Assembly (NCBI RefSeq): GCF_014701095.1
Contig: NZ_AP023439.1
Coordinates: 3,584,001-3,648,000 of the forward strand
Source of the DNA: Streptomyces tuirus
Lineage (GTDB): Bacteria; Actinomycetota; Actinomycetes; Streptomycetales; Streptomycetaceae
Direction: 5' to 3'
Length of the DNA stretch: 64,000 nucleotides
Of this stretch, positions 28,609-36,095 are shown piece by piece. Numbering within the stretch: position 1 is the first letter of the stretch; every line of letters begins with the position of its first letter. The notes below the pieces were generated by a model. The model searched no databases, had not been told where the DNA came from, and saw nothing but the letters and a program-made list of their open reading frames with translations. Both the position numbers and the translations under genes were made by a program.

Positions 28609-29250
28609 ATGAGCATGCTGACTCCCCCCGGCATGGGCGGCAAGTACCGCATCACGGGCAACAAGTACCCCCGGATGCGCCGGCCCCGGCGGCGCGGCAG
28701 GCTCGTCGGCCTGACCGTCGCGTCCGTCGTCGTCCTCGGCGTGGGCGGCTGGGGCACGCTGCAGCTCATCGACGTCTTCACCGGCGGCGGCAGAATGGCT
28801 TCGGCGGCCGGAGACGGCACGGACTGCGGCGCCAAGACCAAGGCGAGCCCCTCGCCCAGCGCCAAGCCCCTGCCCGAGCCGCGCACCATCACCGTCAACG
28901 TGCTCAACGCCACCACCCGCGGCGGACTGGCGAAGAAGACCGCCGACGAGCTGAAGAAGCGCGGCTTCAAGATCGGCGACGTGGGCAACGCGACGAAGCA
29001 GTACGACAAGAAGGTCAAGGGCACCGGCCTGCTCCTCGGCCCCGCCACCGCCCTCGACACCGCGCTGCCCGTGCTCGGCACCCAGCTCCCGGGCGCCGAA
29101 CGGCGCACCGAGGCGGCCCGCAAGGGCACTGCCGTCGACCTCGTCATCGGGGACGGCTTCAAGGAGCTGGCCACACGGCAGGACGCCGGCCGGGCGCTGA
29201 CCAAGCTGGCCACGCCCGAGCCGGCGCCCACGACGAAGAAGGGCTGCTAG
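28609..29250 (+). CDS. LytR C-terminal domain membrane protein
   Basis: 213 residues: a cytoplasmic basic N-terminus, one membrane helix (about 34-52, VGLTVASVVVLGVGGWGT), a Pro/Ser linker and an extracytoplasmic LytR_C domain (ITVNVLNATTRGGLAKKTADELKKRGFKIG). It lacks the LCP catalytic domain, so it is not a ligase by itself. Convergent with upp. Confidence 0.92.
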   Translation: MSMLTPPGMGGKYRITGNKYPRMRRPRRRGRLVGLTVASVVVLGVGGWGTLQLIDVFTGGGRMASAAGDGTDCGAKTKASPSPSAKPLPEPRTITVNVLNATTRGGLAKKTADELKKRGFKIGDVGNATKQYDKKVKGTGLLLGPATALDTALPVLGTQLPGAERRTEAARKGTAVDLVIGDGFKELATRQDAGRALTKLATPEPAPTTKKGC

Positions 29251-29278
29251 GGCCTGTCGCCAGGCCCCGGCGGGGGGA

Positions 29279-29914
29279 CTACTCGGCCGCCCCGTACATC
29301 CGGTCCCCCGCGTCTCCGAGGCCCGGCACGATGTAGCCGTGCTCGTTCAGCCGCTCGTCGACCGAGGCGGTCACGACCGTCACCGGCGTGCCGGCCAGCT
29401 CGCGCTCCATGATCTCGACGCCCTCGGGGGCGGCCAGCAGCACCACGGCGGTCACGTCGTCGGCGCCGCGCCGGATCAGCTCCCGGATCGCCGCGACCAG
29501 CGTGCCGCCGGTGGCGAGCATCGGGTCGAGCACGTACACCTGACGCCCCGAGAGGTCCTCGGGCATCCGCGTCGCGTACGTGGAGGCCTCCAGGGTCTCC
29601 TCGTTGCGGATCATGCCGAGGAAGCCCACCTCGGCGGTCGGCAGCAGCCGGACCATGCCGTCCAGCATGCCGAGCCCGGCCCGCAGGATCGGCACCACCA
29701 GCGGCCGCGGGTGCGACAGCTTGACGCCCGTGGTCCGCTCGACCGGCGTCTGGATGTCGACCTGTTCGGTGCGCACGTCACGCGTGGCCTCGTAGGCGAG
29801 CAGGGTGACCAGCTCGTCGGCGAGACGGCGGAAGGTCGCGGAGTCGGTGCGCTGGTCGCGCAGCGTGGTGAGCTTGTGGGCCACCAGAGGGTGGTCGACG
29901 ACGTGGAGACGCAT
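29279..29914 (-). CDS. upp: Uracil phosphoribosyltransferase
   Basis: 211 residues from ATG 29914 ([20 protein letters not shown]); a GTG two codons upstream is less likely. The PRPP-binding motif [11 protein letters not shown] and the uracil-binding tail [17 protein letters not shown] are intact. It makes UMP from uracil and PRPP in pyrimidine salvage. Confidence 0.97.
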   Translation of the reverse strand: MRLHVVDHPLVAHKLTTLRDQRTDSATFRRLADELVTLLAYEATRDVRTEQVDIQTPVERTTGVKLSHPRPLVVPILRAGLGMLDGMVRLLPTAEVGFLGMIRNEETLEASTYATRMPEDLSGRQVYVLDPMLATGGTLVAAIRELIRRGADDVTAVVLLAAPEGVEIMERELAGTPVTVVTASVDERLNEHGYIVPGLGDAGDRMYGAAE

Positions 29915-30046
29915 GTCCACAACATTAACCGGGCGGGGTCAGCCGGACCGCACGGCAAGGCCGCGGTCCGGCCGTCACCCGAACGCTGGCGTCAAACCGC
30001 CCGTCCGGGGGAAAGTGGGAAAGACGGACTGGGGGTGGTGAACCAG

Positions 30047-30280
30047 ATGCCCGACCGGGATTTCCGAGACGATCCGTCGCCGCGCGTACGGCCGGGGGCG
30101 GGCCCGGAGCCCGACCAGACGGACGGGACCGAGGAGTCCGACGCCGAGCGCCGCCGGCGTCGCGCCCGGTTCCTGCGCGATCTGGCCGAGGCCCGGGAGC
30201 TGCGCGACCGCGTCCAGCCGCGCCGCGCCAAGACGGCCCGGCTGCGCCACGCCATGCGCATGCGTACCTTCCGCTGGTAG
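30047..30280 (+). CDS. Hypothetical small basic protein
   Basis: 77 residues from ATG 30047 (MPDRDFRDDPSPRVRPG) with GGGGGTGG 8 bases upstream; GTG 30038 is an alternative. Asp-rich first half, then a long Arg-rich helix (AERRRRRARFLRDLAEARELRDRVQPRRAK). Probably nucleic-acid associated, but no domain is known. Confidence 0.7.
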   Translation: MPDRDFRDDPSPRVRPGAGPEPDQTDGTEESDAERRRRRARFLRDLAEARELRDRVQPRRAKTARLRHAMRMRTFRW

Positions 30281-30556
30281 GAAACCGGTGCGGAAACCTC
30301 CGGCAAAGATCACGAACCGCGCGGAGGTTGTGGCGGTTGACCGTGCGTGCAGCGGGGTAAAGCCGCGTACGATCCGCAGGTGGTGGCAACGGGCGTGCGA
30401 ACAGAACAGCCCAACACAGGGGGCCGAAGACGTCCCCTGAACGCCTTGTTTCTGCCACGATTCCGAGTGGGTGGGGCTCGGACGAGCACTCCCCGCCCGT
30501 AACCTCCGCCGGGGGGACCCCCAACCGGCACGCCTATGACCAGTGGGAGAGTCACG

Positions 30557-31096
30557 GTGTACTTCGCCGCACTGCTCGCGCGCACCGAAGACGGGTGGGA
30601 AGCGAGCGACACAGAGCTCGACGATGTGGAAACCCTGTCGGATCTGGCCGACCTGGCCCGTGAAGCCTCCCCCGACGAGGACACGGTGCTCGTGCTCATC
30701 GAGCAGGAGGACGCCTGGTTCGGCGTGGTCCGCGTGGACGGCGAGGAGGATCCTCGCATCTACGTCTCGGACGCCGCCGCCGCTGCCCGCAGCAGCTACG
30801 GCGAGATCCTCCTCACCGACGAGCTGCTCGGCCGCGATCCCGACGACGGGGACGTCCTCGACGCCCTCGACCTCGACGGCACCGAGGACGGTGAATCCGA
30901 CGAGGACGACGACGATGCCGAGGACGGTGCCGGGGCCGCCGGAGCCGCCGACGTGCCGCACGGCCCGGTCGGCGACGCGCTGATCCTGGAGGACCTCGGC
31001 GTGAGCGAGAAGGAACTGCGCCTGATGTCGACGGACGCCGTCACCGAGATCGCCGAGTCCCTGGGCGCCTCGGAAACCCTGGAGACCGTCCGCTGA
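30557..31096 (+). CDS. tRNA adenosine deaminase-associated protein
   Basis: Start at GTG 30557 (VYFAALLARTEDGWEASD), chosen because GGGAGAG lies 6 bases upstream; ATG 30536 would add seven residues. 179 residues, very acidic, with a Glu/Asp-rich central loop. It matches the actinobacterial protein encoded next to TadA (tRNA deaminase-associated family). Its stop lies 53 bases before tadA. Role unknown; probably a helper of TadA. Confidence 0.88.
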   Translation: MYFAALLARTEDGWEASDTELDDVETLSDLADLAREASPDEDTVLVLIEQEDAWFGVVRVDGEEDPRIYVSDAAAAARSSYGEILLTDELLGRDPDDGDVLDALDLDGTEDGESDEDDDDAEDGAGAAGAADVPHGPVGDALILEDLGVSEKELRLMSTDAVTEIAESLGASETLETVR

Positions 31097-31149
31097 CCGG
31101 CCCCGTCCCCGCGGGTACGCCGGATCCCGTTCGGGATCCGTGGCGGGCT

Positions 31150-31584
31150 GTGATGCGGCTTGCCCTGGGCGAGGCGGCCGAGGCGGTCCGGGGCGGGGAC
31201 GTGCCCGTCGGGGCCGTCGTGCTGGCGCCGGACGGCACGACCGTGCTCGCGGCCGGGCACAACGAACGCGAGGCCGGCGGTGATCCGACGGCCCACGCGG
31301 AGCTCCTCGCCCTGCGGCGGGCCGCGGCCGCCCTCGGCTCGTGGCGGCTCGCCGGCTGCACCCTCGTGGTGACCCTGGAGCCCTGCACGATGTGCGCGGG
31401 CGCGATCCAGCAGTCCCGCGTCGACCGGCTCGTCTACGGCGCCCGCGACGAGAAGGCCGGCGCGGCCGGATCGCTCTGGGATCTCGTCCGTGACCGGCGG
31501 CTCAATCACCGCCCCGAGGTGATCGAGGGCGTGCTGGCCGAGGAGTGCGCGAAACTGCTCACCGCGTTCTTCCGCGGTCGCTGA
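31150..31584 (+). CDS. tadA: tRNA-specific adenosine deaminase
   Basis: 144 residues with the zinc site PTAHAELLAL (His ligand and catalytic Glu) and TLEPCTMCAGAI (two Cys ligands), plus DEKAGAAGSLWDL typical of TadA. It converts A34 to inosine in tRNA-Arg(ACG), a copy of which is at 62207-62279. No better start is seen upstream of GTG 31150. Confidence 0.95.
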   Translation: MMRLALGEAAEAVRGGDVPVGAVVLAPDGTTVLAAGHNEREAGGDPTAHAELLALRRAAAALGSWRLAGCTLVVTLEPCTMCAGAIQQSRVDRLVYGARDEKAGAAGSLWDLVRDRRLNHRPEVIEGVLAEECAKLLTAFFRGR

Positions 31585-31629
31585 ATACCGATTTCAAAGC
31601 ACGCGGCACCTTGCTGTAAGGTCTCCCTC

Positions 31630-31714
31630 GGTAGCGTGTCCGAGCGGCCGAAGGAGCTCGCCTCGAAAGCGAGTGTGGCGCAAGTCACCGAGGGTTCAAA
31701 TCCCTCCGCTACCG
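31630..31714 (+). tRNA. tRNA-Ser (anticodon CGA)
   Basis: Class II tRNA: acceptor GGTAGCG / CGCTACC, anticodon loop CTCGAAA (CGA), long variable arm, T-loop TTCAAAT. No CCA encoded. A strong terminator follows. Confidence 0.96.
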
Positions 31715-31719
31715 CTTGA

Positions 31720-31749
31720 GAAGGGCCCCGTCGTCAGACGGGGCCCTTC
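31720..31749 (+). terminator. Terminator after tRNA-Ser(CGA)
   Basis: A perfect 13-bp stem GAAGGGCCCCGTC / GACGGGGCCCTTC with a 4-base loop. Confidence 0.88.
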
Positions 31750-31830
31750 GTGCGATCAGCCCCTTCGTGTGATCGGCCCTTCATGCGATCATGTGCGCTG
31801 CATGGGACATGAGTGACAGGGGAGGCCGCG

Positions 31831-32007
31831 GTGGCGGTGAACGCGAAGAAGGTCGCCGTCTACGTCGTCGTGGTCTTCGTCATGTACGTGATCATCACGG
31901 ACCCGAAGAAGGCCGCCGACTACGTCCAGATAGGCTTCCAGGGCATTTCGGACGCGGCCAAGGCCCTCGGCGACTTCGCCACGTGGGTCGCCAACGGAGG
32001 AAAGTGA
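31831..32007 (+). CDS. Small single-helix membrane protein
   Basis: 58 residues from GTG 31831 (VAVNAKKVAVYVVVVFVMYV), with GGGGAGG about 5 bases upstream. One N-terminal membrane helix, then a short charged cytoplasmic or external tail ending ATWVANGGK. Its TGA overlaps the ATG of the Dabb gene, so the two are translationally coupled. Confidence 0.8.
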   Translation: MAVNAKKVAVYVVVVFVMYVIITDPKKAADYVQIGFQGISDAAKALGDFATWVANGGK

Positions 32008-32300
32008 TGATCCGCCACCTGGTGCTCTTCAAGCTCAACGAGGGCGTCGAGCGCGACGACCCGCGGGTCGTGAAGGGCGTCGAAGCCTTCCGCGCGCTCG
32101 GCGACAAGATCCCGGAGCTCCGCTTCTGGGAGCTCGGCTGGAACGTCAGCGACCGTCCCATCGCCTACGACTTCGCCATCAACTCGGCCTGCGACGACGC
32201 GGACGCGCTGCGGCGGTACGTGGAGCATCCGGACCACCAGGCGGGGGTCGCGCTGTGGCGCGAGTTCGCCACGTGGGTGATCGCGGACTACGAGTTCTGA
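32007..32300 (+). CDS. Dabb family (stress-responsive A/B barrel) protein
   Basis: 97 residues opening MIRHLVLFKLNEGVE with VVKGVEAFRALGDKIPELRFWELGWN and a YDFAINSACDDADALRRYVEHPDHQ segment, a standard ferredoxin-like Dabb barrel. GGAGGAAAG lies just upstream. Members form dimers; function mostly unknown, some linked to stress. Confidence 0.93.
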   Translation: MIRHLVLFKLNEGVERDDPRVVKGVEAFRALGDKIPELRFWELGWNVSDRPIAYDFAINSACDDADALRRYVEHPDHQAGVALWREFATWVIADYEF

Positions 32301-32411
32301 CCGTTCCGAACCCCGCCGCTCCGGGCCCCCTGTCGCTGCGACAGGGGGCTCTTGTGTGGCGTGAGTTGATTTGTGCGGTGTTCATCCCTCAACACGTAGT
32401 TATGGGGTGCT

Positions 32412-32424
32412 TGCACACAGTGCA
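32412..32424. promoter_or_regulatory. Short inverted repeat upstream of sigF
   Basis: TGCAC-ACA-GTGCA, a perfect 5-bp palindrome about 75 bases before the sigF start. A candidate operator; the regulator is unknown. Confidence 0.4.
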
Positions 32425-32500
32425 CATGTCTTGTGATGCTATGACCGCTTTTGATGGAAGAGTTGACGGATGAGTTGACGATGACGAGGTGGAGTTGACC

Positions 32501-33499
32501 GTGCTGGCCAGTACCGCACCTCAGGCACCGTCCCCGCCAGCGCCGGCTCCTCAAGCACCGCCCCCTCATCAGGCACCGGCTCCGCAAGGACCGGCTCCGC
32601 AGGGACCGGCTCCGCAGGGACCGGCTCCGCAGGGACCGGCTCCTCAGACTCCGGCTCCTCAGACACCGGCTTCCCAGGGAGCCCCTGCTCAGGCCGCTCC
32701 CGCGGAAGGCGCTCCGGCCGTGCCCCAGCGGAGCAGCCGTGGTGCCGACACCCGGGCGCTGACGCAGGTCCTCTTCGCGGAGCTCAAGGAGCTCCAGCCG
32801 GGCACGCCGGAGCACGACCGCGTGCGCGGGGCGCTCATCGAGGCCAACCTCCCGCTCGTGCGCTACGCGGCCGCCCGCTTCCGCTCCCGCAACGAGCCGA
32901 TGGAGGACGTCGTCCAGGTCGGCACCATCGGGCTCATCAACGCCATCGACCGCTTCGACCCGGACCGGGGCGTGCAGTTCCCGACGTTCGCGATGCCGAC
33001 GGTCGTGGGCGAGATCAAGCGGTACTTCCGGGACAACGTCCGCACCGTCCATGTGCCGCGCCGGCTGCACGAGCTGTGGGTGCAGGTGAACAGCGCGACG
33101 GAGGACCTGACGACCTCGTTCGGGCGCACTCCGACGACCTCCGAGATCGCCGAGCGGCTGCGCATCACCGAGGACGAGGTGCTGTCCTGCATCGAGGCCG
33201 GGCGTTCGTACCACGCGACCTCCCTGGAGGCCGCCCAGGAGGGCGACGGGCTGCCGGGGCTGCTGGACCGGCTCGGCTACGAGGATCCCGCGCTGGACGG
33301 CGTGGAGCACCGGGACCTCGTACGGCACCTGCTCGTCCAGCTGCCCGAGCGGGAGCAGCGGATCCTGCTGCTGCGGTACTACAGCAATCTCACGCAGTCT
33401 CAGATCAGTGCGGAGCTCGGTGTCTCACAGATGCATGTGTCGCGGCTACTCGCGCGTAGTTTCCAGAGGTTGCGGTCTGCGAACCGTATCGACGCGTAA
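32501..33499 (+). CDS. sigF: RNA polymerase sigma factor SigF (sporulation, SigB/F/G type)
   Basis: Start at GTG 32501, with GAGGTGGAG just upstream; 332 residues. A Pro/Ala/Gln-rich N-terminal extension of about 80 residues precedes region 2 ([36 protein letters not shown]), region 3 and region 4 ([37 protein letters not shown]). The body matches what I know of S. coelicolor SigF, which acts late in spore maturation, and sigN lies directly downstream as in that species. The N-terminal extension looks longer than usual and is repetitive. Likely controlled by an anti-sigma factor, not seen here. Confidence 0.92.
   Translation: MLASTAPQAPSPPAPAPQAPPPHQAPAPQGPAPQGPAPQGPAPQGPAPQTPAPQTPASQGAPAQAAPAEGAPAVPQRSSRGADTRALTQVLFAELKELQPGTPEHDRVRGALIEANLPLVRYAAARFRSRNEPMEDVVQVGTIGLINAIDRFDPDRGVQFPTFAMPTVVGEIKRYFRDNVRTVHVPRRLHELWVQVNSATEDLTTSFGRTPTTSEIAERLRITEDEVLSCIEAGRSYHATSLEAAQEGDGLPGLLDRLGYEDPALDGVEHRDLVRHLLVQLPEREQRILLLRYYSNLTQSQISAELGVSQMHVSRLLARSFQRLRSANRIDA
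32575..32680 (+). repeat. 15-bp in-frame tandem repeat in sigF
   Basis: Four perfect or near-perfect copies of ACCGGCTCCGCAGGG followed by two or three diverged ones (CTCCTCAGAC). Each encodes the pentapeptide PAPQG or PAPQT, so copy changes lengthen SigF without shifting the frame. Confidence 0.88.
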
Positions 33500-33620
33500 C
33501 CGCAAACGTTAGCGAGAGATCACCTCGGGGAGGGAATCGCTCATCAGGGCCGTTCCCGGCAGTTGAGAGCCGAAAAGCCGTCAGACCCCTTGTTTGCAGG
33601 GCGGATTCGCGTCTCAGATG

Positions 33621-33656
33621 TCGACATGTCACTACAGCGTGTTGCCGACATGTGAC
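33621..33656. promoter_or_regulatory. Paired 12-bp direct repeats upstream of sigN
   Basis: TCGACATGTCAC and CCGACATGTGAC occur in the same orientation 24 bases apart, about 110 bases before sigN. Each has a palindromic GACATGT core. The layout suggests a regulator binding twice on one helix face. The regulator is not known. Confidence 0.5.
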
Positions 33657-33767
33657 ATTCTGCGGGAAGCGCGTTTGCCGGAGCTTCGGCGCCGGTATTC
33701 AGGTGAAGGCTGCGTTCCTCAGGCGGGGACGTTCGCCGCGACCGTCCCGCGACCCAAAGGGGGTGGC

Positions 33768-34670
33768 ATGTCCGTAGAACAGGGCAGCTCGAAGGTGCTC
33801 ACGCTCGCGGAGAGCGAGACAGCTCCCCATGCTCTCGACTCACTCGGCCCCATCGGTGACGTACCGGCCGTCCCGGCCGAGCCCGTTCCGGTCCTTCCGG
33901 CTGCGGGCGCCATCGACACCCGCACCCTGTCCCGCTCCCTGTTCCTGCGGCTGGCCGCGCTCGACGAGGACAGCCCCGAGCGTGCGTACGTCCGTGACAC
34001 GCTCATCGAGCTCAATCTCCCGCTGGTGCGGTACGCCGCCGCGCGGTTCCGGTCCCGGAACGAGCCGATGGAGGACATCGTCCAGGTCGGCACGATCGGG
34101 CTGATCAAGGCGATCGACCGGTTCGACTGCGAACGGGGCGTGGAGTTCCCGACGTTCGCGATGCCGACGGTGGTCGGGGAGATCAAGCGGTTCTTCCGGG
34201 ACACGTCGTGGTCGGTGCGGGTGCCGCGCCGGCTGCAGGAGCTGCGGCTCGCGCTGACCAAGGCGAGTGACGAGCTCTCGCAGAAGCTGGACCGGTCGCC
34301 GACGGTGACCGAACTGGCCGCTGTGCTCGGGGTGTCCGAGGAGGACGTCGTCGACGGGCTGGCGGTGGGGAACGCGTACACCGCGTCCTCGCTGGACTCG
34401 CCGGCGCCGGAGGACGACGGTGGCGAGGGGTCGCTGGCGGATCGGCTGGGGTACGAGGACACCGCGCTGGAGGGTGTGGAGTACCGGGAGTCCCTGAAGC
34501 CGCTGCTGGCGAAGCTGCCGCCTCGGGAGCGGCGGATCATCATGCTGCGCTTCTTCGCGAACATGACGCAGTCGCAGATCGGCGAGGAGGTCGGCATCTC
34601 GCAGATGCACGTCTCCCGACTGCTGACCCGGACGCTGGCACAGCTCCGGGAGGGCCTGATCTCGGACTGA
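33768..34670 (+). CDS. sigN: RNA polymerase sigma factor SigN (SigB/F/G type)
   Basis: 300 residues from ATG 33768 with AAAGGGGGTGG upstream. Same architecture as SigF: region 2 ([39 protein letters not shown]), region 3 and region 4 ([37 protein letters not shown]). The symbol rests on position immediately after sigF, as in S. coelicolor, where SigN acts in aerial hyphae; another SigB-type paralogue is possible. Separated from sigF by 268 bases, so it probably has its own promoter. Confidence 0.82.
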   Translation: MSVEQGSSKVLTLAESETAPHALDSLGPIGDVPAVPAEPVPVLPAAGAIDTRTLSRSLFLRLAALDEDSPERAYVRDTLIELNLPLVRYAAARFRSRNEPMEDIVQVGTIGLIKAIDRFDCERGVEFPTFAMPTVVGEIKRFFRDTSWSVRVPRRLQELRLALTKASDELSQKLDRSPTVTELAAVLGVSEEDVVDGLAVGNAYTASSLDSPAPEDDGGEGSLADRLGYEDTALEGVEYRESLKPLLAKLPPRERRIIMLRFFANMTQSQIGEEVGISQMHVSRLLTRTLAQLREGLISD

Positions 34671-34703
34671 GGGAGTCTTGACGGAGTCCTGACGGACGGC
34701 TGG

Positions 34704-34726
34704 GGCGCGGCTGTTGGGGCCGCGCC
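34704..34726 (+). terminator. Terminator after sigN
   Basis: Stem GGCGCGGC / GCCGCGCC with a 7-base loop followed by GTTTG, 34 bases past the stop. Confidence 0.7.
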
Positions 34727-35180
34727 GTTTGCCTGTGCGCGTCCTTCGCCTGACCGGCGGGGGGTGCGCGTCCGTCTCGCCTTCGCGTGGGGGGTGGGTC
34801 GGGGCCGCGCCGGGGGGTGTCCGTCCTCGGAACGGCGCGATGGAGCTTCATACCGACTGACTGTCCGTTGACGCGCCAACCGCTGCGGGCGGACACCCCC
34901 CGACACGGCCCCTTCTCGCCGTACGCGGGTGCGGGCCGTCCCCGCTACGGGCATGCGGGCCCGCCCAGCTGCGGGCATGCGTGCCGCTTAGGGCGGCACC
35001 CGTCCCAAAGAGAGCGGCACCCCGCTACGCCGGGCTGCGGACCCACCCCTCCTCAGCGCCGACGCCCCGTGCCGGAAAGCAACAGGAGCCGTACGCGGCT
35101 ACGGGAACGTCGGGCCCGCACCCCGCGGCGCAGGGCTGCGGACCCACCCCGCCTCAGCACAGCAACAGCAGCCGTACCCG
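34727..35180. other. Intergenic region with local duplications, no gene
   Basis: About 450 bases with no convincing coding frame. Two local duplications are visible: CTGCGGGCATGCG repeated near 34945-34985, and a segment around GGGCTGCGGACCCACCCC near 35033 and again near 35140, each followed by CCTCAGC and a CAGCAACAG-like stretch. This is probably decayed repeat sequence. Confidence 0.5.
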
Positions 35181-35378
35181 TTACGCCAGGGCCAGCCAAG
35201 CAACCGCCGCGACGATCGCCACCGCGGCGATCACGCCGAGGATGAGGCCGATGCGGGGGCCGCCGCTGGAGGACGCCGCCGCCTGACGGCCCTGCGGGGC
35301 CTCGTCGACGAACGCGCGGAACATCTGGGTGCTGCCGGCGGGGTCGTGATTGCCCTGCGGGGCCTGGTTGTTAGCCAT
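35181..35378 (-). CDS. Small tail-anchored membrane protein
   Basis: 65 residues from ATG 35378 (MANNQAPQGNHDPAGSTQM). A polar N-terminus and Ser/Gly stretch lead to one C-terminal membrane helix (IGLILGVIAAVAIVAAVAWLALA), so the N-terminal part is probably cytoplasmic. No family name. Confidence 0.8.
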   Translation of the reverse strand: MANNQAPQGNHDPAGSTQMFRAFVDEAPQGRQAAASSSGGPRIGLILGVIAAVAIVAAVAWLALA

Positions 35379-35560
35379 GGCCCGAGACCCTAGCGAAAAC
35401 GGCGGGGCTCCCCAAGTGGGGGTTGGGGTTCCGATTGACGCCGAGTGGCCAGTACCGGCGGGCACGTCACCTGCACGTTTACTCCCGCAATACTTGCCTT
35501 TGCCAACTTTTTATGCCGCACCCCCCTCTTTTATTTGCCTGCAGCAACCAACAGCTCCTA

Positions 35561-35579
35561 TCGTTGCCCTAAGCAACGA
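35561..35579. promoter_or_regulatory. MarR-type operator candidate
   Basis: TCGTTGCCCTAAGCAACGA, a perfect 7-bp inverted repeat with a 5-base centre, ends 14 bases before the MarR start codon. Size and symmetry fit a MarR dimer site, implying autoregulation of the marR-pump-YceI unit. Confidence 0.7.
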
Positions 35580-35593
35580 AAGCGGGAGGTGTC

Positions 35594-36082
35594 ATGGCCG
35601 AAAGGGCGCAGTACGAAGAGCTGGTCCGCCAGTTCAGCGCCTTCGGTGCCGTGAAGCGGGAGCTCGGACGGATCATGCCCGCCGAGTGCCCCGGCGGGTC
35701 GGCGGCCGTGCTGACCCTGCTGGGCCGCCACGGCGACATGCGCATGAGCAAGCTCGCCGAGCTGCTGGCGGTGGACATGTCGGTGACCAGTCGCCACGTC
35801 GCGCACGTCGTGGACCGGGGCTGGATCGAACGCTCCCCCGACCCGGCGGACAAACGCTCACGCATCCTGCGCCTCACACCCGCGGGCCACACACAGCTCG
35901 ACGAGCTGTCCCGGCGGACCACCGAGGTCCTCGCCGAGCGCCTGAGCGACTGGTCCGACGAAGAGGTCGGCCAGCTCACCAGCCTCATGGCGCGGCTGAG
36001 GGACAGCTTCGACTGCCGGCCCGGGGCCCGGGCCGCACCGGCCGCTTTCGACCAGACCACCCGTACACCCGCAAGCACGTAA
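35594..36082 (+). CDS. MarR family transcriptional regulator
   Basis: 162 residues with a winged helix (MRMSKLAELLAVDMSVTSRHVAHVVDRGWIERSPDPADKRSRILRLTPAG; the wing is DPADKRSR). It ends 13 bases before the MFS pump gene and carries a palindrome at its own promoter. Likely a ligand-released repressor of the downstream pump and YceI protein. Confidence 0.93.
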   Translation: MAERAQYEELVRQFSAFGAVKRELGRIMPAECPGGSAAVLTLLGRHGDMRMSKLAELLAVDMSVTSRHVAHVVDRGWIERSPDPADKRSRILRLTPAGHTQLDELSRRTTEVLAERLSDWSDEEVGQLTSLMARLRDSFDCRPGARAAPAAFDQTTRTPAST

Positions 36083-36095
36083 GAAAAGGAAGCCC

